Source of the DNA: Polyangiaceae bacterium | GTDB taxonomy: Bacteria > Myxococcota_A > Polyangia > Polyangiales > Polyangiaceae | NCBI GenBank assembly: GCA_025936115.1 | Contig: JAICTZ010000045.1 | Span: 1 to 59,658 of the forward strand | Reading direction: 5' to 3' | DNA: 59,658 nucleotides | Part shown: positions 23,573 to 32,921 of the stretch, one piece after another | How positions within the stretch are numbered: the stretch's first letter is position 1 | Layout of the letters: each line of letters begins with the position of its first letter | Notes under the pieces: model-generated | The model's database searches: none | The model's input: the letters and a program-made list of their open reading frames with translations, nothing else | Told to the model about the DNA's origin: nothing | Made by a program: the position numbers and the translations under genes

Positions 23573-24520
23573 ATGTCCGACACGATTCGCGTCAATGCGT
23601 CCCTTCGTATCGAGCGCCCTGCCGACGTCGTCGGGCAGCAATACCGCGACATCGATCACCACATCCGGAACAACGTACACCCCGACATTCAATACGCCTG
23701 GGAGCCCGCGCCCGACGGAAAGCGCAAGATCCGCGCGACATTTCACGTGCTCGGCGTGCCGCAATACGACGTTTCGGAGCTCGAAGACGGAGCGGACGGC
23801 TCGTTCGTCATTCGCTGCGTCGAGGGTACGAACGCCGGCATGGTGCTCGTGCACCGTTTCGTGCCGCTCGGTCCGAACGCGACGCTGGTCGAGCTCGTGG
23901 AAGACGCGCCGGCGACGCTGGCCCGCAAGCTGCTGGGCCCGTTGTTCGTCGCGGGGGCCCGGCAAGTCTTGCGCAAAGCGCTGATCGAGGACAAGCGCGA
24001 CCTCGAGCAGAACGCGTTCTCCGCCGGTAAAGCAGCCGGCAATCTCGAGCACGCGCTCGCGTTCATGCGGCGAGTGGAAGGTGGCGCGGCATCGTTCGTG
24101 CGCCCGCTCGCCGAACGCAGCCCCGCGGCCAAGCGCGCCGTGCTCGACGCCACGTGCCTGCTCGCCGTCGCCGACGGTAAAGTCGAGGCCGGTGAGGTCG
24201 ACGCCGTCGGCCGGCTGGCGCAAATCATCGGCGCGTCCGACGAACGACCCTGGCTCGAGCAGCGCGCGCGTGAGCTCTCCGCGCTCGCGAGGACGCCGGC
24301 GATCGTGGCCGAGGCGACGCGCATCGGGCGCGCGCTCGTGGCCGAGGGCGTCGCCTTCGACGGCATCACGGCGGCGGTCGTCATCGCGCTCGTGAGTGAA
24401 GGCATGTCGCTCGGTGAGCTCGAGCTCTTGCGCGAGCTCGCGCGCGTCGCGGGTATCGCCGAGGGGTCGTTGCCCGCCGTGGTCGAGGGTGCGGAACGCG
24501 CGCTCATGACGGGGGCCTGA
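23573..24520 (+). CDS. SRPBCC-like domain fused to TerB-like domain
   Basis: A 315-residue cytoplasmic protein from ATG 23573, with GGGAGG upstream. Residues 1-~150 look like a SRPBCC/START-like fold (RVNASLRIERPADVVGQQYR, then MVLVHRFVPLGPNATLVEL). After a linker, residues ~195-310 match the TerB-like helical domain (LDATCLLAVADGKVEAGEVD, then IALVSEGMSLGELELLREL). TerB domains occur in stress and tellurite-response proteins and bind metal through acidic residues. The fusion is unusual, and the function is unknown. Confidence 0.75.
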   Translation: MSDTIRVNASLRIERPADVVGQQYRDIDHHIRNNVHPDIQYAWEPAPDGKRKIRATFHVLGVPQYDVSELEDGADGSFVIRCVEGTNAGMVLVHRFVPLGPNATLVELVEDAPATLARKLLGPLFVAGARQVLRKALIEDKRDLEQNAFSAGKAAGNLEHALAFMRRVEGGAASFVRPLAERSPAAKRAVLDATCLLAVADGKVEAGEVDAVGRLAQIIGASDERPWLEQRARELSALARTPAIVAEATRIGRALVAEGVAFDGITAAVVIALVSEGMSLGELELLRELARVAGIAEGSLPAVVEGAERALMTGA

Positions 24521-24586
24521 AGCCGTCGAGGGCGCGGAGCGTTGCGGGCGGTTGCGGACCCGCGCTCGCCGCCCCATAGCTTGCGC

Positions 24587-25582
24587 ATGGTTCCGCTCTC
24601 GATCCTCGATTTGGCGCCGATCACGCGCGGCAGCGACGCCGGTGTGGCACTGCGGCGCTCCCTGGATCTGGCGCAGCACGCCGAGCGCTGGAGTTACGGG
24701 CGTTTCTGGCTCGCCGAGCACCACAACATGCCCGGCGTCGCGAGCGCGGCGACGGCCGTCGCACTCGGCGTCGTGGCGCAGGGCACCGAGCGCATCCGTA
24801 TCGGCGCCGGCGGCATCATGTTGCCGAATCACGCTCCGCTCGTGATCGCCGAGCAGTTCGGTACGCTCGCCGCGCTGTATCCCGGCCGCATCGATCTGGG
24901 CCTCGGACGCGCGCCAGGCACCGACCAGGTGACGATGCGAGCGCTCCGGCGGCACCAGCAGGCGAGCGACGCATTCCCCGAGAACGTAGTCGAGCTCATG
25001 CGCTACTTCGAGCCAGCGGTGGAGGGCCAGGCGATCCGCGCGGTGCCGGGCGCGGGAAGTCGCGTGCCGGTGTGGCTGCTCGGCTCGAGCCTGTACAGCG
25101 CGCAGCTCGCGGCGGCTCTCGGGCTACCGTTCGCGTTCGCAGCGCATTTTGCGCCTGATTTGCTGCACGAAGCGCTCGAGATTTACCGGGCGCAGTTTCG
25201 TTCGTCGGCGGATTACGAGAAGCCGTACGCCATGGCCTGCATCAACGTGTACGCGGCGGAGACCGACGCCGAGGCGCGCCGGCTCCTCACCTCGCTCGAA
25301 CAAGCGTTCGTGGCGCTACGTACCGGGCGTCCCACGGAGTTACCTCCGCCCCTCGACGCCGAGGCGCGCCGAGCGTTCGAGCCGGCACTGAACGACATGC
25401 TCGCGCAACTCTTGCGTTACGCCGTCGTCGGCGGCCCGGAGACGGTGCGCCAAGGCGTCAGCGACTTCGTGCAAGCGACGGGCGTCGACGAGCTCATGAC
25501 CACCGCCATGATCTTCGACCACGCCGCGCGGCTTCGCTCGTTCGAGATCCTCGCCAGCGTGTGCGGACTGCCGCACGGCTGA
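24587..25582 (+). CDS. Luciferase-like (LLM class) flavin-dependent oxidoreductase
   Basis: A 331-residue flavin-dependent monooxygenase of the bacterial luciferase superfamily (MsnO8-like). Characteristic stretches are LSILDLAPI at the start, FWLAEHHNMPGVASAAT, IRIGAGGIMLPNHAPLVIAE, FGTLAALYPGRIDLGLGRAPG and the C-terminal TTAMIFDHAARLRSFEIL. It would use reduced FMN and O2 on an unknown substrate; no flavin reductase gene is adjacent. ATG 24587 fits the family start. It lies 66 bp after the SRPBCC-TerB gene and converges on the glycosidase remnant after 12 bp. Confidence 0.88.
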   Translation: MVPLSILDLAPITRGSDAGVALRRSLDLAQHAERWSYGRFWLAEHHNMPGVASAATAVALGVVAQGTERIRIGAGGIMLPNHAPLVIAEQFGTLAALYPGRIDLGLGRAPGTDQVTMRALRRHQQASDAFPENVVELMRYFEPAVEGQAIRAVPGAGSRVPVWLLGSSLYSAQLAAALGLPFAFAAHFAPDLLHEALEIYRAQFRSSADYEKPYAMACINVYAAETDAEARRLLTSLEQAFVALRTGRPTELPPPLDAEARRAFEPALNDMLAQLLRYAVVGGPETVRQGVSDFVQATGVDELMTTAMIFDHAARLRSFEILASVCGLPHG

Positions 25583-25594
25583 CGGAACGCCCGC

Positions 25595-26377
25595 TCACGT
25601 CTTTTCGGCGTCGAGCTCTTCGAGCGGCGTCACGGGCGCCTTACGCCCGTGCACGCCTTGTTCGAGCGCGACTTTGGGGTCGAGGTGGAGCAAACCCAAA
25701 AACCGGATCACGATGCCGGTCCAGCCCGTCTGGTGACTCGCCCCGAGCCCGACGCCCGTGTCGCCGTGGAAGTACTCGTAAAAGAGCAGCAGGTCTCGCC
25801 AATGCGGATCTTCCTGGAACGTCTTCGTATCGCCGTAGACGGGGCGCTTGCCGTCCGGCCCGCGCAGGAAGGTCGAGAGGAGCCGGCGGCTGAGCTCCTG
25901 CGCGACCTCGTACAGGTTCATGAGCTTGCCGGAACCCGTGGGGCATTCGATGCGGAACGAGTCGCCGTAGTAACGATAGTAGGCCGGGATTTGCCCGCTC
26001 GGGTGCAGGTAGGACTCGTCGAGCATCAGCGAGAGCTGGCTTTGGGCAAACTCGTGATCGACTTGCTCGAGGGCGACCGTGTGGAACGCCAGATCCCACG
26101 CCGCGTACCAGGGGTATTCCCACTTGTCCGGCATGGAAATCACCTGGTCGTTTTCCATGTGGAACCAGCGCGCATTGCGCACGCCGGGCCGATGGCGGCC
26201 GAGCATCGGCGAATGCCCGTGCTCGGCTAGCCATTCGTCGAGGTTGAAGTTCGGTGCTGACGTGAGCGGCCCGATCGACGAATCATCGCCCGCGTCGCGT
26301 CGGCAAATTCTGCGCAAGACCTGCGGACATTCGCAGACGCCTGCACGTGGCCGTGCAAAGGTTCCGCCTTGTCCCAA
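25595..26377 (-). pseudogene. Internally deleted GH63/MGH1-like glycosidase remnant
   Basis: The recognisable part (from about 26251) resembles pieces of the ~880-residue bacterial GH63-like (MGH1-type) glucosidases. It includes VISMPDKWEYPWYAAWDLAF, then SYLHPSGQIPAY, and directly after that YRYYGDSFRIECPTGSGK, continuing through DPHWRDLLLFYEYFHGD and GLGASHQTGWTGIV. In the full family several hundred residues separate the GQ(L/I)PAY segment from the YYGD-ECPTGSG segment; here they are fused in frame near 25978. The N-terminal half is also missing, cut off about where the GlgX gene begins. The remaining frame is open, so a short product of up to 260 residues could still be made, but without most of the catalytic barrel it is unlikely to be a working glycosidase. 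The fusion contains the repeat TAC-TAT/TAC-TAC, which could have promoted the deletion. Confidence 0.75.
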
Positions 26378-26398
26378 GAACGCACGAGCGAAGCGAGC

Positions 26399-28525
26399 AT
26401 GCTATCCGCGTCCGTCCTCGGCCAAGCGCCGCGATCGAATCCGCACGCCGTACCGAAGGGATCCCCGGCGCCACTCGGCGCGACGGTGCTGCCCGGTGGT
26501 GTGAACTTCAGCGTGTTCTCCAAGGACGCGAAGCTCATCGAGCTCCTGTTGTTCGACGCCCCCGACGCGCCGCAACCGTCGCGCGTGATCCGACTCGAGC
26601 CCCGTGACCACCGGACGTATCACTACTGGCACGTGTTCGTGCCGGGGCTCGCCGCCGGCGCCATCTACGCGTATCGCGCGTTCGGGCCTTTTGCGCCGGA
26701 GCAGGGGCTACGCTTCGATCGCGAGAAGGTGCTGCTCGATCCCTACGGGCGCGCCGTCGCCGTCCCCGCGGCTTACGACCGCGAGGCGGCGGGGCGGCCG
26801 GGCGACAACGCGGCGACGGCGATGAAGAGCGTCGTCACCGATCCGCGCGGTTACGACTGGGAGGGCGATCGCCCGCTCTGCCGGCCGTTCACGGAGACGG
26901 TGATTTACGAGCTGCACGTCGGCGGCTTCACGCGTCATCCGAGCTCCGGCGTCGCGCCGAACAAGGCCGGCACCTACGCGGGGCTCATCGAAAAGATTCC
27001 GTACTTGGTCGAGCTCGGCGTGACGGCCGTCGAGCTCCTGCCCGTGTTCCAGTTCGATCCGTTCGACGCGCCCAGAGGACGCACGAACTACTGGGGCTAC
27101 CAGCCGATCTCGTTTTTCGCGCCGCATCACGCGTATTCATCGGTACCGGGCGCGCTCGCAGTGCTCGACGAATTTCGCGACATGGTGAAGGCCCTCCACC
27201 GGGCAGGCCTCGAAGTCATCCTCGACGTCGTCTTCAATCATACGACGGAGGGCGGCACCGGCGGCCCCACGCTCGCCTACCGCGGTCTCGCGAACGACAC
27301 GTACTACATCCTCGAAGAGGACCGGGCGCGCTACGCCGATTACACCGGCTGCGGCAACACCTTGAACGCCAACCAAGCCACGGTGCGGCGGCTGATCCAG
27401 GACAGCCTCAACTACTGGGTCACGGAAATGCACGTGGACGGTTTCCGGTTCGATCTTGCCTCCATCCTCTCGCGCGACGAAGCGGGTCGCCCGCTGCCGA
27501 ACCCGCCCGTGCTCTGGGACATCGAGACCGATCCGCGGCTCGCGGGTACCAAGCTCATCGCCGAAGCCTGGGATGCCGGTGGCCTTTACCAGGTGGGCGG
27601 CTTCATTGGCGACGCCTGGCAAGAGTGGAACGGCCGCTTCCGCGACGACGTGCGGCGCTTCGTGAAAGGCGATCGCGGCACGGTTTCTGGCCTCGTCACG
27701 CGGCTGCTCGGCAGTCCGGACCTTTACGCGCACGAGAACCGCGAAGCCGAGCAGAGCGTGAACTTCGTCGCCTGTCACGACGGCTTCACGCTGAACGACG
27801 TCGTCTCCTACGACCAGAAGCACAACGAAGCGAACGGCGAGGACAACCGCGACGGCGCGAACGACAACCACAGCTGGAACACGGGCGTCGAAGGCCCGAC
27901 GGACGACCCCGCGATCGAGGCGCTACGTAATCGGCAGGTGAAGAACTTCTTCGCGATTCTCATGCTCTCGGCCGGGACGCCGATGTGGCTCATGGGCGAC
28001 GAAGTCCGGCGCACGCAGCGCGGCAACAACAACGCCTACTGTCAGGACAACGAAATCAGTTGGTTCGACTGGCGCGACCTCGAGCGTCACGCCGACGTCC
28101 TGCGCTTCGTGCGCCTCGTCGGCGTCCTGCGCCGCCACCGCGACATCGTCGGAGAAGACGACAAGCTCACCTTGACGGAGCTCCTGCAAAAGACGCGCGT
28201 CGAGTGGCACGGCGTTGCGCTCGGCTGCCCGGATTGGAGCGAAGAGTCGCGTAGCATCGCGCTCACGATGGAGACCGTGCGGGGGCGCTTCCTCTTGCAC
28301 CTGATCTTCAACGCGTACTGGGAGCCGTTGAATTTCGAGCTGCCGCCCGCGCCGGCGGGCTCGAACGAGCGCTGGCGCCGCTGCATCGATACGGGGCTCG
28401 CGTCACCGGCCGACATTTGCGTGCCAAACGCCGCCGAGCCGATCGTCGATGGGCACTACCTGGCGCAGGCGCGCTCGGTCGTCGTGCTGATCCTCAAGTT
28501 GCACCACGCGGACGAAACCGAGTAG
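26399..28525 (+). CDS. glgX: Glycogen debranching enzyme GlgX (GH13)
   Basis: A 708-residue isoamylase-type enzyme that hydrolyses alpha-1,6 branches of glycogen limit dextrins. An N-terminal CBM48-like domain (GATVLPGGVNFSVFSKDAK, HYWHVFVPGL) precedes the GH13 barrel. The barrel has DVVFNHTTEGG, the nucleophile Asp in VDGFRFDLAS, the acid/base Glu in LIAEAWDAGG, and the third carboxylate in FVACHDGFTLNDVV. The GDEVRRTQRGNNNAYCQDNE segment is typical of GlgX. ATG 26399 is preferred over the upstream TTG 26369. With the GH15 enzyme it could mobilise storage glucan. It converges on the efflux operon. Confidence 0.92.
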   Translation: MLSASVLGQAPRSNPHAVPKGSPAPLGATVLPGGVNFSVFSKDAKLIELLLFDAPDAPQPSRVIRLEPRDHRTYHYWHVFVPGLAAGAIYAYRAFGPFAPEQGLRFDREKVLLDPYGRAVAVPAAYDREAAGRPGDNAATAMKSVVTDPRGYDWEGDRPLCRPFTETVIYELHVGGFTRHPSSGVAPNKAGTYAGLIEKIPYLVELGVTAVELLPVFQFDPFDAPRGRTNYWGYQPISFFAPHHAYSSVPGALAVLDEFRDMVKALHRAGLEVILDVVFNHTTEGGTGGPTLAYRGLANDTYYILEEDRARYADYTGCGNTLNANQATVRRLIQDSLNYWVTEMHVDGFRFDLASILSRDEAGRPLPNPPVLWDIETDPRLAGTKLIAEAWDAGGLYQVGGFIGDAWQEWNGRFRDDVRRFVKGDRGTVSGLVTRLLGSPDLYAHENREAEQSVNFVACHDGFTLNDVVSYDQKHNEANGEDNRDGANDNHSWNTGVEGPTDDPAIEALRNRQVKNFFAILMLSAGTPMWLMGDEVRRTQRGNNNAYCQDNEISWFDWRDLERHADVLRFVRLVGVLRRHRDIVGEDDKLTLTELLQKTRVEWHGVALGCPDWSEESRSIALTMETVRGRFLLHLIFNAYWEPLNFELPPAPAGSNERWRRCIDTGLASPADICVPNAAEPIVDGHYLAQARSVVVLILKLHHADETE

Positions 28526-28545
28526 TTCCGCCGGCCTGCGGGCGC

Positions 28546-31500
28546 TCAGGCCTCGACTTCGGCGTCGAACGGCGCGGACGAGGCTTCGGGCTCCGGTTTG
28601 GGCAGCTCGCGGCGATACCCGCGCAGCACCATGCGCAAGACGCACGGCAGCACGAACAGCGTGAGCAGCGTGCTGATCGCCATGCCGATCACGACGGCCG
28701 TCGCGAGCGGCCGCTGCACCTCGGCGCCTGCGCTCGTGGCGGTGGCCATCGGCAAAAAGCCGAGCGCTGCGACACTTGCCGTCGTGAGCACGGCGCGCAG
28801 CGTCGCCGCGCAGCCGCCGGATACGGCGACTTCCGGAGCCTGTCCGGCGTCGAGACGCTTGCGCACCTCGCTGGCCATCACGACGCCGTTCAAGACGGCC
28901 ACGCCGCCGAGCGCGATGAAGCCGACCGCGGCGGGCAAGCTGAACGGCATGCCGCGCACGACGAGCCCGAGCATGCCGCCCGCGAGCGAGAGCGGCACGA
29001 GCGCGAACACGCCGGCCGCGAGGCGGAAGTTTTGAAACATCCAGAGCAGCATGCCGAAGATCACGCCGATCACGGCCGGCACGACGAGCGCGAGCCGGGC
29101 TTGAGCGCGCTCGAAGTTCTCGAATTGGCCGCCCCACTCGATGCGATAGCCGGTCGGTAGAGCGACTTTGTCGCGCACGGTCCGTTGCGCGTCGGCGACC
29201 CAGGAGACGAGATCGCGGCCACGGAGGTTTACGTCGACGCGAACCGAGCGCGTGCGATTTTCCCGGCGGATCGCGGTCGGCCCTTCGTTTTCGGAGAGCG
29301 TCAGCACCTCGCGCAGCGGCACGTTTTCGGCGCGAGCCGTCGTGACGAAGAGGTCGCCGATACCGTCGGCGGTCGGCCGCGACGGCGGCTCGAGCACGCG
29401 CAGCTCGAAGCGGCGCTCTTCTTCGTACACGTGCCCGACCGGGAGCCCCTCGCGAGCAGCGGAGAGCACGGCGAACGCGTCTTCGACGCGCACGCCGTAA
29501 CGAGCGAGCCGCGCCCGATCGACGACGGCGCTGATCGTGGGGGCGCCGAGCACGCGCTCGACCCGGACGTCACCCGTGCCTTGGACGCGGCGCACCTGCG
29601 CGCCGACGCTGGCGGCGAGCTCCGTGAGTCGATCGAGGTCGTCGCCGAAAATCTGCACCTGCACGTCCGCTCGCGAGCCGCTGATGAGCTCGTTCGTGCG
29701 ATCTTCGATCGGCTGCGACACGGAAACGAAGGTGCCGGGGACGTGGTTTTCGATCTCCGTCTTGAACTTTTCGGAGAGATCGTCGAAGTCCGTCGCCGAC
29801 GTCCACTCCTTGAGCGGCCGCAAGCGCACGAACATGTCCGTGTTGTCGTTGCCGACGGGATCGGTCGCGACCTCGGCCCGACCCGTCATGCCGAGCGTGG
29901 TCACGACTTCGGGAAAGCCGTGCAGCACCTTTTCCGACTCGAGGTCGAGCTTGCGCGCCGTATCGAGCGAGATGCTCGGCGCGCGGCGCACGGTCACGAC
30001 GGCGTCGCCCTCGAAAATGCGCGGGATGAACTCGGCGCCCATGCGCCCGAAGAGCCAGGAAGAAACGAAGAAGAGCGCCGTGGCGGCGAGTGTGAGCCAG
30101 ACGCGCAGCGCCACGATGCGGGGCAAGAGCCGCTCGTAGCCGACCGTGAGCCGCTCGAGCCAGTGTGGGCCGTGCCCCTTCGCCGGCGGCACGAGCGCGA
30201 CGAGCACCGCGGGGAAGAAGAAAATGGCATAGAGCAGCGCGCCGAAGAGGGCGCTCGCCATGGTGATGGCCATCGGCCGGAACATCTTGCCCTCCACGCC
30301 CTCGAGCGCGAGCAAGGGGAGGTAGACGAGCATGATGATGGCGACGGCGAACGCGACCGGGCGCGCCACGGCCCCGGCAATTTCCGCATAAGCGCCCGCA
30401 CGCGCCGACCCCACGAGCCTTCGCCCGGCGGTCGCGGCTATCACGGACTCCAAGATCACGATGGGCCCGTCGACGAGGAACCCGAAATCGATGGCGCCGA
30501 GCGACATCAGGTCGCCCGTCACGTGGAAGAGGTGCATGCCGATCAGGGCGACGCTCATCGCCCCCGGAATGCCGAGCACGACGGCGATCGCGCCACGCCA
30601 GCTGCCCAAGAAGACGATCAGCACCAGCGTGACGATGAGCACGCCTTCGGCCAAGTTCTTCATCACCGTCGACAGCGTGCGGCCAACGAAATCGCTGCGA
30701 TCGTAGATGACATCGATCTTGACGCCAGGTGGCAGCGTCTCTTGGATCTTCTTCACGCGCTCGGCGACGGCCTGCACCACCGTGCGGCTATTTTCGCCGA
30801 GCAGCATCATCACGATGCCGGTCACGGCCTCGCCCTTGCCGTTGTGGGTGATGACGCCCTGGCGCAGCGCCGAGCCGACCTTGACCGTGGCGACGTGGCT
30901 CACGAGCACGGGCGTGCCGTCGGTCGAGGTGCGCACCACGACGTTGCCGATCTCCTCGGGCGTCGCGAGCAGCCCTTGGCCGCGCACGGTGAACGACTCC
31001 TCGCGCCGCTCGACGTAGCCGCCGCCGGCGTTCATGTTCGCGGCGTGGAGGGCGTCGGCGACGTCGCCGAGCGAGAGTCCCTGCGCCTTGAGCCGCGAGC
31101 GGTCGACCATGACCTGGAACTGCTTGAGCTCGCCGCCCATCGTGTTCACTTCCACGACGCCGGGCACGTTGCGCAGTTTCGGCACGATTTCCCAGTCGAG
31201 CAGCGTCCTGAGCTGCATCGCCGAGTGCTGCTCGCTCCGCACGACGAACTGGAAAATCTCGCCCAAGCCCGAGCTCACGGGCGCAAGCTCCGGAGCGCTC
31301 GCCTGAGGCGGCAGCTCCACGCCGCGCAGCCGCTCGAGCACGAGCTGGCGCGCGAACCAAATGTTCACGTCGTCGCGAAAGATGACGGTCACCGCCGAAA
31401 GTCCCGAGCGCGAAACGCTGCGCTGATCGACCGAGCCGGGTACGCCGTTCAAGGCGTTCTCGATCGGCATCGTCACGGTGCGCTCCATCTCCACCGGCGA

Positions 31501-31668
31501 CATGCCCGAGGCTTGCGTCAGCACCGACACCTGCGACGTAGACACGTCGGGCAGCGCGTCGATCGGCAGCGTGCGCGCCGCCCACACGCCGACCACGAGA
31601 AGAAGCCCGAACGCGGCAAGCACGGCGCCGCGGGCACGAACGGAAGCTCGAACCAGATTTTCCAGCAT
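28546..31668 (-). CDS. czcA: HME-family RND efflux pump, inner-membrane subunit
   Basis: A 1040-residue RND transporter of the heavy-metal efflux family. The N-terminus MLENLVRASVRARG is followed by the first membrane helix and ALPDVSTSQV. TM4 carries DFGFLVDGPIVILE, the Asp/Asp/Glu proton-relay set typical of CzcA-type pumps. Two large periplasmic loops and a C-terminal membrane block (LPAAVGFIALGGVAVLNGVV) complete the protomer. It would export divalent cations (Co, Zn, Cd or Cu/Ag) by proton antiport. It is the last gene of a three-gene operon, 11 bp after the adaptor gene. No metal-sensing regulator is adjacent, and specificity cannot be fixed from sequence. Confidence 0.92.
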   Translation of the reverse strand: MLENLVRASVRARGAVLAAFGLLLVVGVWAARTLPIDALPDVSTSQVSVLTQASGMSPVEMERTVTMPIENALNGVPGSVDQRSVSRSGLSAVTVIFRDDVNIWFARQLVLERLRGVELPPQASAPELAPVSSGLGEIFQFVVRSEQHSAMQLRTLLDWEIVPKLRNVPGVVEVNTMGGELKQFQVMVDRSRLKAQGLSLGDVADALHAANMNAGGGYVERREESFTVRGQGLLATPEEIGNVVVRTSTDGTPVLVSHVATVKVGSALRQGVITHNGKGEAVTGIVMMLLGENSRTVVQAVAERVKKIQETLPPGVKIDVIYDRSDFVGRTLSTVMKNLAEGVLIVTLVLIVFLGSWRGAIAVVLGIPGAMSVALIGMHLFHVTGDLMSLGAIDFGFLVDGPIVILESVIAATAGRRLVGSARAGAYAEIAGAVARPVAFAVAIIMLVYLPLLALEGVEGKMFRPMAITMASALFGALLYAIFFFPAVLVALVPPAKGHGPHWLERLTVGYERLLPRIVALRVWLTLAATALFFVSSWLFGRMGAEFIPRIFEGDAVVTVRRAPSISLDTARKLDLESEKVLHGFPEVVTTLGMTGRAEVATDPVGNDNTDMFVRLRPLKEWTSATDFDDLSEKFKTEIENHVPGTFVSVSQPIEDRTNELISGSRADVQVQIFGDDLDRLTELAASVGAQVRRVQGTGDVRVERVLGAPTISAVVDRARLARYGVRVEDAFAVLSAAREGLPVGHVYEEERRFELRVLEPPSRPTADGIGDLFVTTARAENVPLREVLTLSENEGPTAIRRENRTRSVRVDVNLRGRDLVSWVADAQRTVRDKVALPTGYRIEWGGQFENFERAQARLALVVPAVIGVIFGMLLWMFQNFRLAAGVFALVPLSLAGGMLGLVVRGMPFSLPAAVGFIALGGVAVLNGVVMASEVRKRLDAGQAPEVAVSGGCAATLRAVLTTASVAALGFLPMATATSAGAEVQRPLATAVVIGMAISTLLTLFVLPCVLRMVLRGYRRELPKPEPEASSAPFDAEVEA

Positions 31669-31679
31669 GTTGCCTCGGC

Positions 31680-32921
31680 TCAGCGGAAAAGTTCGCTCTT
31701 GAGCGCGAAGACGCCCTCGCTCACGACGCTCTCGCCCGGATTGACGCCGCTCTTCACTGCGGTCCGCGCGCCGTCCGTCGAACCGGTCTCGACGCTCGCC
31801 ACGCGCACGGCGCCGTCGCCCGTCGCCACGAACACGGTCGGCTTACCGTCGACGAACGTGATCGCCGACGTGGGGACGAGCGTGCTCACTTGCTCGCCGC
31901 GCGCCGAAGCGTGAATGCGCGCATTGACGGCTTGTCCCGCGCGCAAACGTCCGTCTTTGTTGTCGATCTCGATGCGCACGTGCGTGCTGTGTGTCTGCGG
32001 GTCGATGACCGCGCCGATGCGCGCGACGCGGCCCTCGAACGTGTCGCTCGGCGCCGCGAGCGGGCTCAGATCGACCTTGTCGTCGAGCTTGATGAGCCCG
32101 AGGTTCTTCTCGAACACGTCGAGCTCGACCCAGAGCTGCTCCGTGTCGGCGACGCGAAACGCGACCAGGTCGCCCTCCACGGCTTGTCCGGGCGAGATGT
32201 TGCGCGCGACCACGGTGCCCTTCATCGGACTTCTGAGCTCGTGCGCGCCGAAGCGGTTCGAGCGGTTGCCGAGTCCCGAGAGCGCCGACACCTTCTGGCG
32301 CGCCGCGGCGAGCAGGTTTTGGTAGCGTTCCGCCTCGGTGGCGGCGACCTCGGCCTCGCGCGCGGTGGATAGGCGCTTCTCGACGAGCTCTTTTTCGCGC
32401 TTGAGATTCAGATCGGCCGCTTTCTTTTCGGCTTCGAGCGTGCTCACCGACGCCTGCGCCTCGCCGAGCTCCGCGCTGTCGATCACGGCGAGCACGGTGC
32501 CTGCGTCGACGACGTCACCTTCGAATTTCACGACGCGCGTGACGAGACCGCGCAGGCGCGTCCCGATGGCTGCCACGTGCTCCGGGTCGAAGTCCATCGT
32601 GCCGACCGCCGTGATGACGGGGATGAGCTTGGCGCTCACGGCGGGCGTGAGCTTGATGCCGCTGCGTTCGGCGAAGGCCTTCGAATAGCGAATCTCTTGG
32701 CCATCGACGCGTGGAACGTCGGGCGCCGCCGTCGGGGGTGCGGTTTTTCCCTCACGCCCGGCAACGGCCCAGGCGATGGCGCCCGCGGCTGCGAGAGCCG
32801 CGCCAGTGATGAGAAGCCGGCGCGAGCGCGAGCGTGGTTTGCCCGTGGCCGGCGTGAGCGAGCGTCCCGTGGGCCGGCCGGAATCAGCCTGCGAAGCGAC
32901 GGTATCGGTTTGAGTGTTCAC
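31680..32921 (-). CDS. czcB: RND efflux periplasmic adaptor
   Basis: A 413-residue membrane fusion protein. An N-terminal hydrophobic anchor (LLITGAALAAAGAIAWAVAG) follows a basic stretch. The lipoyl/barrel-sandwich halves (VVKFEGDVVDAGTVLAVID and VARNISPGQAVEGDLVAFRV) flank a helical hairpin rich in Glu, Ala and Lys (ASVSTLEAEKKAADLNLKR). Beta-barrel and membrane-proximal domains follow. It would link the inner-membrane pump to the TolC-type channel. Its start overlaps the TolC gene's stop (ATGA), and it ends 11 bp before the pump gene, so all three are coordinately translated. Confidence 0.9.
   Translation of the reverse strand: MNTQTDTVASQADSGRPTGRSLTPATGKPRSRSRRLLITGAALAAAGAIAWAVAGREGKTAPPTAAPDVPRVDGQEIRYSKAFAERSGIKLTPAVSAKLIPVITAVGTMDFDPEHVAAIGTRLRGLVTRVVKFEGDVVDAGTVLAVIDSAELGEAQASVSTLEAEKKAADLNLKREKELVEKRLSTAREAEVAATEAERYQNLLAAARQKVSALSGLGNRSNRFGAHELRSPMKGTVVARNISPGQAVEGDLVAFRVADTEQLWVELDVFEKNLGLIKLDDKVDLSPLAAPSDTFEGRVARIGAVIDPQTHSTHVRIEIDNKDGRLRAGQAVNARIHASARGEQVSTLVPTSAITFVDGKPTVFVATGDGAVRVASVETGSTDGARTAVKSGVNPGESVVSEGVFALKSELFR

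Noticed and set aside
29185..31914. Very long open frame opposite the efflux pump gene (about 900 codons)
   Set aside because: It is antisense to a clear RND transporter, is rich in His/Arg/Asp with no domain, and long antisense frames are expected in high-GC DNA.
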